From Cloeon dipterum (Eukaryota; Arthropoda; Insecta; Ephemeroptera; Baetidae), in the NCBI RefSeq assembly GCF_949628265.1, contig NC_088790.1, forward strand, positions 14,450,545 to 14,514,544: 64,000 bases of DNA. The letters run 5' to 3'. The notes below the pieces were generated by a model, which ran no database searches, had not been told where the DNA came from, and saw nothing but the letters and a program-made list of their open reading frames with translations. Shown piece after piece: positions 25,370 to 36,395 of the stretch. The translations under genes and the position numbers were made by a program. The first letter of the stretch is position 1; each line of letters begins with the position of its first letter.

Positions 25370-25530
25370 ATTTCGCTTCCTCTAATCGCAATCTATCAAT
25401 CGGTATGCGAATTATGAAGTAAATTTCCTTTTAAAGAAATTTATCATGATTTTCAATAAGGATAACCAGTGCTCGCCCCTTGATTGGATTGCAAACTTTG
25501 AAGCCGATTTCCACAAAGTTAACGGCACTT
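25370..25530 (+). repeat. Dispersed repeat family 2, copy
   Basis: It contains CAATCTATCAATCGGTATG, GAATTATGAAG, ATCATGATTTTCAATAAGG and GCAAACTTTGAAGCCGATTT in the same order as the copy at 725-905. Confidence 0.65.
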
Positions 25531-28500
25531 TCCCGATTTTTCAAAAATATTTCGGGTTAAAGTTTAAGTTATTTTTCGCAACTTTTGCAGGACACTGATT
25601 TACTTTTACTGGATTATAATGATAAATTTATCAATGAAGCAGCTCTCTATCGATCCGATCTAAATTGTTTATTACAATTTTGCACAGCATTAAGTACATT
25701 GTTCTGAATCTGGTGGAGTATTGATGTTGGACATAATTATGTCCCAGTTTTATCGTGACGCGAAGAAATAAACTGAATGTATTTAAAGTCATTACATATA
25801 GTCGGTCCCATTTTTGTTCGCTTTCGTTCACACCGTCTGATAACAGGAGGCAAAAGTTTTCGGGTCGTTGACGCTCGGGTGAAAATAAATCACTTTGATG
25901 AGGACAATAGAAAGGGGTGCGAGCGGGGGTGCTCACAGCGGGTGGCGAATAAGAGAATCGCCTTTTCGTTTGCCTTGGCAGCAATAGTGGCAGTCGGCCA
26001 ATCGATACCAAATTTCCTATATCTTGATGCGGCCGAACGAACTGAATTATACATCTAATTGATGGAAATTTATTCATTGCTTCGATGCCTCCGTTTGCTC
26101 TTAAGCCAAAACTTATTTTATCGAGAAAAGAGCGACTCATGACTTTTAATTCAATTAGAGCAACGAGGCAAAATTTCTTCATGCTTCAGCCGCGAAGTTA
26201 TAGCACAAGTTGTTTGAAATGTGAAAATATAGCTCAAAGTAGGCTCTTGTAATCATTCCAGCTGAGTGCTGTTTCATTCCTTGTTTTGACGGCTGTGACA
26301 AGTAAAACAAAGAAGATAAGAATTGCTTTGTTTGCCTCTGTTGCCATTCATCTGCTTTTCTTTGCCATTGAATTTCCACAGCATATCGTTTCATGCAAAC
26401 AACCGTGTTTTAGTTGGTAAAAGATATGGTGGCAGCCTTAATTAACCCATTTTTTTAAACAAAATTTAGATATGCTTAAATGCTCTCTTCAGTGGATTGA
26501 TTACGTGTTTAATTATTAAAACAATTGATTCGCTTGATTGTCAAAATATCCAAATGTTTGTTTAATAAATTTTTGTTTACAGATTTGCAACAGTTTAATG
26601 CATTTTTATCACAAAAGGCGTCAATCTTTAAATGAAAGGGACTTTAAAGATGCTAAATTTCAAACTCATAATATTCCCAACTTAATCGGTAAATTTAATT
26701 TGAAATTACTCAAAAACAGCATAATTTTTTGGAATAAAACAATTGTTTGGTTTAGTTTCCTCGGTATAAGATTAAATTAATTTCGTTAAAACTTTTTTGA
26801 GAAGACGGTCTGATTGCAATTTACTCTCCCACGGTAGTAAATAGGAAAATTCATTCAAACCATAAATATAACACCAATGCGATCGAAACAATCCCAGAGC
26901 GATCGATATTTTAATACCTTAAAAAATTGGATAAATTACAGATTTAGAGCGTGCATTTAAATGACTGAAAAAAAAACACAAAAATTTCCCTGCCTGGTAT
27001 AGTTCCACGAAAAAAGATAAATTATTTTGGATAAAATTTTATCTCAAACGTTTCCAGCTTTTGCCCAGATGAATTTTCTATTTTCGCCATTCTCCTGGGG
27101 CAGAATCGACCGCAAATCCGTACGGAGCGAAAGCCGCACTCTCCGGCCACAATTCGGAACATGCATATCTGCCGAGTCTCTGAGTATATGCTAATCACGT
27201 AGACTAGGCTTAATTGCACGTCGGTATAGCGTCGGAATCCAACAATATGGCCGATTCAACGTTCGCGGAAAGCGCCGATTGCCATTGTGCTCGAGTTGCA
27301 ACCCTTTTGTGCGCCCAGGTACAAAACACAATCGCACGCACAATCGCTTGTTTATACGCTTGTTCGCCACCCGCTTCAGAGTAACGTTTCCCAACACGCC
27401 AACAGACGTATTTAATTGAAACCTATGCAAGCGCGAGAAACCGGATTAAACAGCAAAATGAGGAATTACAGCGGGACACTATAAAACAATGCCAACACAA
27501 ATTGCGGGATTTGATTAAATTGGACGCATTTAGTGCACACAAAATATTCAAATATGATAACTTACACGAATTGTGTGTATCTTTAAACGTGATTTAGAGC
27601 TTAAATTGAAATTAATCTTTAAGAAATGATATTTTTAAACCTGTGGAGTTAAAGATATAATACAATATTTCCCCTATCTGAAACAGGAGTGGATTTTGCC
27701 AATTATTTTTTCTGTTTCCTCAGAGTTTCAGAATTCTCGGAATATTTGTCCAAATTAAAAAGCCATATATGAGCCTTTGAAAACACTCGGAATTTTTCAA
27801 TTCAACCGCTTGAGTTTTTTTCTCCTGAAATCTCTGAAAGGGAAAAATCGTGAGATTGACGGTCAAAGCTTTTTTGCATCGTATTAATTGAGTTTAAATT
27901 GGCTTAAATTCTCCAAATTTCCTGAAGTTTGTCACAACTGTTGTCTTTTCAGTTATCATTGAAAATTTCCTGCATAAAACGTTCAATTTTAATAGTTATT
28001 TTCATGAATTGTTCCGCTGCCTCCAAAAATAGTTGCTGTTAAAAAATTGTCCATCAACAAACACATTATCACTAAATTATATAAGTAGGGTAGTTATATA
28101 ACTATTTTAGGGAGCAACAAAAATAAAATAGCTAAATATTCCGACAAAAATATAGCTCTCTCAGCCCAGGAAACATTTAACCTATTTAGCTATTTATTCG
28201 TCTGAATAATCATGTGACCCACAAGAGTAACTAACCAATATAGTATGACTACCGTAATGGGAAATTTTCTGAAATAGAAATGTATTTCTCTTAACTATGT
28301 TGTGGAACTTTGCAATTGCGGTTGTTTCGATCAACCGCCACTCTAATGCTATTAATACCTTTGTACACACGTAATTGCACCAAAACAAGCATTAATCATT
28401 TTGTTTGTATATACATAACAAAGGCCTCATCAATCAACATGATTAGTTTGTAATTGAATTTCGTATCTGTTTTTTCTGTCAAATTGTCAAAACATATTGC

Positions 28501-31500
28501 AAAATAGATTAGCATCACAGTGCGAGAAATTGTTAAAAATAATAAACATTTTGGAATTGAAATCATTAATGCAGCTCTTTGAATTTGCGTTTAAACATTT
28601 CATTTCGCCAAAAATTACAGAGTGTGCCGCAGAGTACAGTCGTTTAAATCTTTAAAATGTCTGAAACAATATGATTTAAATATATTGATTGTTTTGGCCT
28701 AGTAACTCCACTTTTTTTTTCGCGGTGCTCGTATTATAAGCGCTCATGCCAGAGATTTTAATGTAGGAACTGTCGGTTATTGAATTCGAGAACCATCTAT
28801 TAAATTTCAAACTTTTATGCCTTTTAAGTCGTGACCTCTAACCGTGTCGAATGGAAAAGCGCAGCATTTTTTAAATTAAATTTGCCACCTGTCAGTTGGA
28901 GTGTCCTGCTGCGTCCGCGAGTGCCGGCCAACCAATTACCAAAATTAAAGTGACGCTGCCCGCCGATAAAAACAAAGCCAAAGTGGTCAGCTTGGAAGTA
29001 ATTGCATTTAGCTCTGGTGGGAAACGTGTGCTGGATAAACTCACAGCTGCGAGCTTTTCCGTCGAAAAGAGCGCGCGGCAGCAATGAAAATAAGTTACCC
29101 GCAGCTGGAATCGGCTCACCCGTGATTGCGCGTTTGTTCGGGATGAAAACAGGGAGATAATTAAATTCAAATTGAAATCTTTGACCTTAGTGGGAATGCA
29201 GTATCATTCGTAAAAATAAAAATTTGTAACATTTCATTATTGTATGAAAAAATAAAATTATTACTTTAAAAAGCTGAGAATGTTAATAAATTATATGAAC
29301 CCTGTGACTTCAGCTGATTTTTGAAGAGTGTGCGGTGTGAGAGAAACGGTAAATCTTGAACGAATAACAAAAACATTTTATTGTTTACAAATGTTTATTT
29401 GCACGAAGAGCAAATAATCCATTTCGTTTCCCTCTGCTTTTAGTAACGTTGATTATTATTGGATCTGAAAAAAGCCTGCGTTCCTGCTCCCTCTTATTTG
29501 ATATCTTGGTTCACCCTGGTTTTTATTAGTTTGCGACGCGAAATCGACTTTACTGCCCACAAAAGGTTACAGAGCTACAAAAGGCAATTGATGGATTCGC
29601 TAGTGTATTTTCGCAGAGTTTGAATTAGCGATATATATATTTCCTATCTCTCCACAATCGTGCCACAAAGCCACTTTTGATTGAAATAAATTAGTGTGCA
29701 TATTGCAAGCGTACAATGGCTGGCTGCGAAGAAAAAAGCCTCTTTATTTTGCTCGCTCCGCCGATGGAGTAAGCGGATTACAAATCTCGTGCAGTTTGGT
29801 GAAAAGAGAATGCTGCTGAAACCGAAAGAATATACGCGAGTTTGCTCTATAGAAATCTCACTAATCCAATGAAAATGCTACTTTTTGACAAAAAGCGAGT
29901 TAATGGAAACCTTAACGAGGTCAAAAGTTCATCCTTTTGTAGTTGTAATCAAGGAAAAGGAATTTCAGCCTTTCCGAATTCCCAATTAATTCCATCACAC
30001 TGCTTTTTAGACGTTTTAACTAACAAGGAAACCTCGCAAATTTCCCGGATTGAATGTATTTTTTTGCATGAAGTTTGCGAAACATGACAAATTAAATATT
30101 TCTATCTAAAGCCATAGGTTTGTTACGGAGCCTATGAGCCTAACCTCGTGGGAATTTTCAATTTAATTAGAAAAAATTGGCAACTTCGCTCCAATCATGA
30201 GGAAATTTGGTATGTAAACAATTCTTAACCAGATAAATCAATTGATAGATATTATAAATTTTAACGTTCTTTTATTATTTCTTGATTTTTATCATATTTA
30301 TTCGATTTTCAAGTAGGTTTTGCTATTTTTTTACAACTAAAATTTTAATACATTTTTGTAAAAAAGATTTTATAGCAAATTTTCATCTCTCTATCAACCC
30401 CTGTGTCTCGTTAAGGATAATTTATATTTAAAAAAAAAATAATAAAAATCATCAAGTTTTTGAATTTTTTTTTAATATTACAAAAGTTTTAGTGGCCTTT
30501 ATTTTTTGAATGTTGATTGAAAAATTCAAATGGTTGTTCGTGGTAACGTGACAAAAAATATTCAAAATTTGATAGCCATATATGTGGGGCTTGATTTGTA
30601 AAGCTTTCAACTAGGCAGGACGACAAAGATATGCCTTCATGGCCACGGGACTAGAGAAAAATGTCAAAATAAAATTTGAATGAGGAATATTATTTAAAAT
30701 GACGATCTAAAATAAAATTTTCCGAATGGAGCTTTGAAAATAGCAAATTTGAATCCCGCTCTTCCAAGAAATACACGCGAGCATCTATTTTGCTGATGAA
30801 ATGGTGTGGTCAAAAAGGGAAAGCCCGAGCGCATTGTCCATAATTCCAATTCCGGTTTGACCAATTTTCAGCTAGCAATTTCAAGCCATGATGGATGGCA
30901 AGTGCGCTGCTGGCACTCCCCACCCATATTTCACGCAGCGGGCAAATGTGGCGTGCTTAGGAAATTCAGATTGATGCCGAGAAAGGTCGGCAGAGTAGTG
31001 CTGCGTCATCCGAATCGCATTGGCTCGCAGGATTTCCCCCGTTCCAAACTTTTCCGTTGACACATCACATCTCTCGGCCCTGCGGCGGCCCGGCAACTTT
31101 TGACAAAGTGCGCTCTGCAAACAAAAACACAGCTTCTGCGCCGGAGCAAACCGAATTAGATTAGCAGCACTGCCGAAGTGCGATCCGAGAGACGTTGATG
31201 CACCTCGAGATCGTAAAAAGACACACCCGCTCGTCTGTACATAATGGAAAAGCCGTCGAGTGAAATTGGGTCGTAAATGCCAGGCACGTGGGAAAATATG
31301 GCAAAGTGCCGCACGCGAGGGACGAACGGCTTGAATTCTGTTCGCCCGTTTTTAAAAGCCATTTTTGCGATTTACGGTACGACCGACAGCTGGCCAGCCG
31401 GCGCGCTCGCCGAACCAACTCATTATTAAGCCATTTGTGTCACGAAAACGCGTAGGCCGCGTGATCGGCTGAAAAATATTCTGACCCCAAGTTGCGAAAT

Positions 31501-33871
31501 GATCAGCTTGCAAATCCAAACTTCATCGCATACTTTATTTTTTACTGCACATATGGAAGAGAATAACGATTCCAGTATATATTGAGTCATTGCGGCTTTA
31601 TGATAATGGCGACCAGCTGGGCATTATATCATGACTATCGCATTCATTTTCATACTATGTTGATATAATCGATTTGAATTTATGGCTCAGTAATAATTTT
31701 TTAAATCTAAATTAGGTCTAAAAATAATGTTGATTAGTTCGAAGTAATATCGTAAACAATATTTTCTGTCAATATCCCTATTTTTCAGCATTTTAAGTTT
31801 ATAATTAACATATAAGCATTCTGAAGAGCATAAACATACTGTGTGATAGTGATTTCTTCAAATTTTGGAGATGGAAGTCAGTGGATTGACCGAAACATAT
31901 TTTGATGGCAATTTTGGCATTGAGCGAACGCACAAATTTAAAAGACTGATAGGGTTTAATTTTGTAATAGAAAGCGATGGAATCATTAATCTCGTGTTTT
32001 AAAAGAGCTCAAAAACATTAAAGAAGTGACACAGAAAGTTAAAAAATTGTTTCTCTCCACGCATTAATTGGCTGAACTTGTAACGTTTAAAAAGTCATAC
32101 CTATCCTAAAAATATAAAAAAATACTGTGGATCTTTAGCAGAAAAGAAACTCGATTTTGCGAGTCGAAAGGCTCCCACTCCGCTCAAGAGAACAGAATTT
32201 GTGTATATTTCAATCAGACAGATAAGAGTTCTCATCACTCGGACCGATCGCGTTGTCATTAAATCGAGTGGAAAAATTGCCCGAGCGATGGTTGGGGCGA
32301 TGCGGTGAATCTCACCATTGATTTATCTCTCAGACGCTTCCCGCGTTTCTAGGTCACTCGCTGCGAAAAGATCGCAAGTGTGATGTCGGCGCAATGAGTT
32401 TGCGGATGAGATCTTTATCCCTTGGCTGATTATCCAATTGAATTTGAACATTCGGACGCCTGCTTGCATGCACACGACGGTGTCTGCATGTCGCAAGATT
32501 GCAGCCTTAGCGCGGAGCTTCTTCAGCACTCGTTATTTAACGCGCGTCGAGAAATTTAAAGTGGCCTTGCTGCACCAGAGCAGAGGAGGGCAAATTGCAT
32601 GCCGTGATATTTATGGTGTGGCTTATTTCACGCGGTAATTTAATTAATCGAATAGCTCCTTTCCAGCTGCATTTGGGCTTGTTGGTAGTTAGATAGTTGT
32701 TTATAAGGAAACGATAAGGCTGTGTGGATCAATTTATGATGGTGCGTGAGGAGGATAATTTAAATCCTTTTCCTTGTTCAATTTATAACGCATTTTTTGT
32801 GTGCACTTTCGCTCTTAATGTAAGGAGGAAGGAATGAAAATATGCTCACGTAAATACTAATTATCTTTGATAGAGTTTTAGGTAGGAACTTAAATCACTC
32901 TTTTTTCGGTAAAGTTCGTAAGGAAAATTAATATCTATAGATGATGATGATGCAAGTAAAATATTATCACCTTTGTTTTGTTAGCGTTGAAATTGCTCTA
33001 AAAAATTTACAAATATAATTAAATCCAAATTGTTCTAGCACTGGTTTGTTGCTTATTCTGGTTGATGATTTTCATGATTTTTAAGAATTATTTCAATACT
33101 TGAGTGTAATTATGGAAAAATTTATAACTTCATCTTACGTAATTTTTAAAATTTTTTAGAACCAGTCTAGTTTTTACTCCACAAATTTCCTGGCAGAAAA
33201 AAATCAGAAATTCAGCTTCATCTAAACATGCTCTTTTGAGTTAAAAATGTAAATGTTTAGAGAGAAGCTAACTTACAGTTAAATTAATAAACCAGAAAAG
33301 AAAAGGAACTCTTAAACCATTTATATTTCTAAATCAAAGCAACCCGTGCATACAATTCCCCGCATCCAATTCTAAATCTGATGGGATTTTGCCTTTTTTT
33401 AAATTGAAGTTAGTTATCGATTGGCTAGAGAGCGCATAGCTCATTTTGCCTCCTAACCGGATTAAACGGCTTCCAATTGGCTGGTTTAATATGCTTGAGT
33501 CGGACGAGAAATCAAATTGCGCACTTCTCAGCACGAAATCAGACAAACCTGCGAGCTTTTCTGTCGACCGGAATTATAATTTCCCAACCGAAATGGTTCG
33601 CTGCGGGCGAGGCCGTGTCGTCTCACGTGTTTTAAGAGAAGGAACACATTTTTCGTGCACACCTAATTCGCGGGGGTCGGACGACATTTAACACACAAAC
33701 TGCTTTTGCTGCTGCTGCTGCGCTGCGCTGCGTCGACGAGTATGAGAGAGATATACATATTTAGGAAGGTAAAGAGAGAAAGAGATATAGAGAGACTCTT
33801 GCTGCCAACGTCCAGTTCGATCGCACTAAAGATAATCAGTCTTTGAGAAACCTATCCAGCCGGGGGTGGAA

Positions 33872-35197
33872 TTAGAGGAAGGACTCGTCGTCCTGGGGCG
33901 GCTGCTGTTGCTGCTGCTGCTGGTGCTCGGCGAGGCCGTTGTTCTCGACGACGGCGTCTGAGGAGGCGTGCACGCTGGCCTCCTTGACGGCCAGCGACTC
34001 TGAGGGACAATAGTAGTCGTTGGCGTGGTGGCGCGTCGTGTGTCCGCCGACGGTGAGGTTGGCCGTGGGGTCGCCGTATTGCGAGTGGTAGAACTCCTCG
34101 CGCATCATCAGGTTGAGCGAGCTGCAGCGGAAGTAGAGGATCTGCTGGAACGGCTTGCGAAAGTCTTTGTTCAGCGTCGCGTAGATGATGGGGTTGAGCA
34201 GGCTGTTGGCGTAGCCCAGCCACAGGAAAAGGCTGGACAGCGAGCTGGGGATGCCGTCCTGGTTGGGCAGGAAGGGCCGCACCAGCGCCAGCACGAAGAA
34301 CGGCAGCCAGCAGACGGTGAAGGCGCTCATGATGATGCCCAGCGTGGTGCTGGCCTTGCGCTCCTTGGCCAGCGTGAAGCGGAGCCGAGATCTGGACATG
34401 ACTGGCTGCTTGGCGTCGGGCCACAGCTTGGTCTCGGCGCCGTTCTTGTTGCTGACCAGCAGCACGGGCGGCGCCGGGGGGTCTTCGGCGTGCGCCAGCC
34501 GAAGGTGCGACTGCGCCCGCCGCTCCTCCAGCACGATCTTCCTGGCCGCCTGGAAGATCTTGTGGTACACGACGATCATCACGGTCAGCGGGATGTAGAA
34601 CGAGCCCAGCGTCGCGTAGATCTGGTAGCCAAAGTTCTGGCACACGGAACACTCGTTGCCGTTGCGGCCGTGCTCGTTGCCCAGGATCAGCAGCGGCGGC
34701 AGGCTGATGCACGCTGCGCCCAGCCACACCAGCGACACGCACACGATCATGCGTTTCGGCGTCCGCTTCACGCCGTACTCCAACGGCTTCGTGATTGCGT
34801 AGTACCGGTCCACGCTGATCATGCACAAATTTAGGATGCTGGCCGTGCACGACAGCACGTCGAACGAGACCCACAGGTCGCAGATAACCGGGCCGAAGCT
34901 CCAGTGGCCGGTGATCTCGTAGACGAGTGCCCACGGCATGACTAGAATGGCGACGCACAGGTCTGAAACGGCCAGCGACACGAGCAGGTAGTTGCACGGC
35001 CGACGCAGCTTGCGCACCAGACACACGGCAACGCACACCAGTATGTTGCCCACGATGGTGCCCACGATCACGCAGAAAAGCACCAGCGCGATAGCCACGC
35101 TGGCCGCCGGCCCGTACGGCGGGCCGGCGGCCGCCGCCGCACCGGCCAGTCCGCTCTCGTTGGCCGACGAAGCGTTTGCGGGCGGCGCCGACGCCAT
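33872..35197 (-). CDS. 5-HT7: 5-HT7-type serotonin receptor (class A GPCR), single-exon coding region
   Basis: This is a 441-aa seven-helix receptor for serotonin; 5-HT7 receptors normally couple through Gs to raise cAMP. The start is the ATG at 35,195-35,197 (context GACCATGG, A at -3, G at +4). The frame stays open further upstream but has no ATG there. Visible marks: two N-glycosylation sites (N8, N13); N51 in TM1; D79 of LAVSD in TM2; C106 and D113 (amine-binding Asp) in TM3; D130-R131-Y132; W158; ECL2 cysteines 183/186; TM5 P203; TM6 CWLPF (W297, P299, F300, F301); TM7 NPIIY (N335-P336). A palmitoylatable C358 follows helix 8. ICL3 is about 70 residues, short compared with dipteran orthologues. 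The C terminus has a seven-Gln run and ends ESFL, a class I PDZ-ligand pattern also ending other insect 5-HT7 receptors. The coding region has no intron and is strikingly GC-rich. Confidence 0.93.
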   Translation of the reverse strand: MASAPPANASSANESGLAGAAAAAGPPYGPAASVAIALVLFCVIVGTIVGNILVCVAVCLVRKLRRPCNYLLVSLAVSDLCVAILVMPWALVYEITGHWSFGPVICDLWVSFDVLSCTASILNLCMISVDRYYAITKPLEYGVKRTPKRMIVCVSLVWLGAACISLPPLLILGNEHGRNGNECSVCQNFGYQIYATLGSFYIPLTVMIVVYHKIFQAARKIVLEERRAQSHLRLAHAEDPPAPPVLLVSNKNGAETKLWPDAKQPVMSRSRLRFTLAKERKASTTLGIIMSAFTVCWLPFFVLALVRPFLPNQDGIPSSLSSLFLWLGYANSLLNPIIYATLNKDFRKPFQQILYFRCSSLNLMMREEFYHSQYGDPTANLTVGGHTTRHHANDYYCPSESLAVKEASVHASSDAVVENNGLAEHQQQQQQQPPQDDESFL

Positions 35198-35199
35198 GG

Positions 35200-35367
35200 T
35201 CAGCGCTCCTCCGCGAGCTCCGCGCCGCCCTCTGCCATCCTCGCAGCGCCACTGTTCGCGACCGACTGACTCCGCGCGGCCGCTGCTCCACACCGACACT
35301 GACGCCGAGCCGGTCGCGCGCGCCGCCAGCCGGCGGGCCCCTCCGCCCGCCCGCTTGTCATAATCAT
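35200..35367 (-). promoter_or_regulatory. Possible upstream ORF in the 5-HT7 leader
   Basis: On the minus strand two ATGs (A at 35,367 and 35,361) and a third in strong context (A at 35,238, with A at -3 and G at +4) share one frame. That frame ends in TGA at 35,200-35,202, two nt before the receptor start (TGACCATGG). It encodes 55 codons from the first ATG, or 12 from the last. Such tight spacing could allow termination-reinitiation control. Whether this stretch is in the mature mRNA is unknown, because no transcription start or leader intron can be placed. Confidence 0.4.
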
Positions 35368-36030
35368 CTCGCCCGTAAATTGTAAACAACCGCGCTATGC
35401 ATTGTCCACTGCAATTTTGCCAATAACTTACTGATCTCTGGGGCTTGGAATTTAAGACGATCGCTAGTATTTTGTACGTCTGATTTACTAATCAACGTCA
35501 AATAAGACATTTAAGCAACACTTCTTATCTTTGAAACCATCTAAATCCATCGTGAAGCCTGCAAGTTTGAATTTTGTAGTCAGTACTGAAAGCTTAAAAA
35601 TGAAACAAATTTTCAATGAAATAAAAAAGGAAATGTTTAAAATTTTTAAGCAATGTGAGGATGAGGTCAGTTTATATCTTCAAAAGATTTAAAAATATTT
35701 CCAACTCTCCTATTCTGAAACTTATTATTGGCTCAAAACCCATCTTAAGAGAGTCGATTTTTTAAATCCTAAAACTCATTTAAAATTATCAACCCTGCCG
35801 ATCATATTTCTGCATCTGCACAACGCCTCCACGTCTCTTTTGTACACAAAAATCCAAAATTTATGACTTCAACCAGCGTGCGTCAGCAAGTTTTGCCTGA
35901 TTTTGTTTCTTCTTGCATTTTTTTTGCTACGTTCTTTCGCAAGCCAACCAAGTTATCTTACTGGTCAAGTACTTGATGACCTCAGAAAAACTAAGCAGAC
36001 CCTCCTTTAAAATTATCTTAATTACCGGCC
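35368..36030. other. Upstream region of the 5-HT7 gene, no exon recognised
   Basis: GC content falls abruptly above about 35,400. Promoter or non-coding leader exons of the receptor may lie here or further upstream, but no TATA/Inr pair or splice donor can be supported. Confidence 0.4.
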
Positions 36031-36395
36031 CGTTGGCTCGCATTGTTAAGGCATTATCAGGAGTGTCAAATAAATTGGAGATACTTGAGCATTTCGGGGA
36101 TCTAATAATGGCCTCCGAATGTCAGAGATCGAAACGCTCAAATAGCTCAACGGACTGTGAGGCGCACCGGCGACGACTCGCCTTTTGCTGATTCCCGCAC
36201 CTTTCCAGCGGATTTATAGGGGCAAATATCTGGCGTTTCAATAAAAGACCTTGGTGCGAGGAAGCGAAAAGATGGCCACATTGGGCCCAAGCTCCTATGC
36301 GGCCACTCGTGCCCCATGCTATCAGCTCAGCGGTGTTATTGGGACTTGGTGAGCTCATAGCCCACGAGATGTTCTGAGCGCAGAGGTTTAAAAAC
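36031..36395 (+). repeat. Dispersed repeat family 1, copy 2
   Basis: It shares with the 19,559 copy the blocks CAGGAGTGTCAAA, GGAGATACTTGAGCA, GGCGACGACTCGCC, CTGGCGTTTCAATAAA, GCGGTGTTATTGGGACTTGG and the 3' AGAGGTTTAAAAA. It is about 40 bp shorter, by internal deletions. Confidence 0.7.

Larger units (their letters stand above)
21660..33871. other. Long intergenic stretch, no gene recognised
   Basis: AT-rich with GC-richer islands at 28,870-29,130, 31,000-31,420 and 32,320-32,640. A 10-nt unit close to ATACAATAAA is repeated three times at 23,187-23,216. A family 2 repeat lies at 25,370-25,530. The minus ORF 25,631-26,182 (183 codons) has an ATG but no motif or splice context. On the minus strand, 33,700-33,830 would be 3' UTR of the receptor gene; it holds a purine/pyrimidine-biased GAGA stretch and a GCT/GCTGC microsatellite. 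Confidence 0.5.

Noticed and set aside
25631..26182. 183-codon minus-strand ORF
   Set aside because: It has an ATG but no recognisable domain, no splice or promoter context and ordinary local composition. A chance ORF is the simpler reading.
34025..34834. 269-codon plus-strand ORF antisense to the receptor
   Set aside because: An antisense shadow caused by high third-position GC; no motif.
33852..35291. 479-codon minus-strand ORF overlapping the receptor
   Set aside because: A shifted frame of the same GC-rich gene; its Arg/Ala/Gly/Pro-rich product has no domain, while the other frame is a full GPCR.
35198..35389. Extending the 5-HT7 protein upstream to a 505-aa frame
   Set aside because: The extra 64 codons begin at a TTG after a TAG, contain no ATG in frame and encode Arg/Gly-rich compositional sequence. 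The ATG at 35,195-35,197 has an excellent context and gives a normal receptor N terminus.
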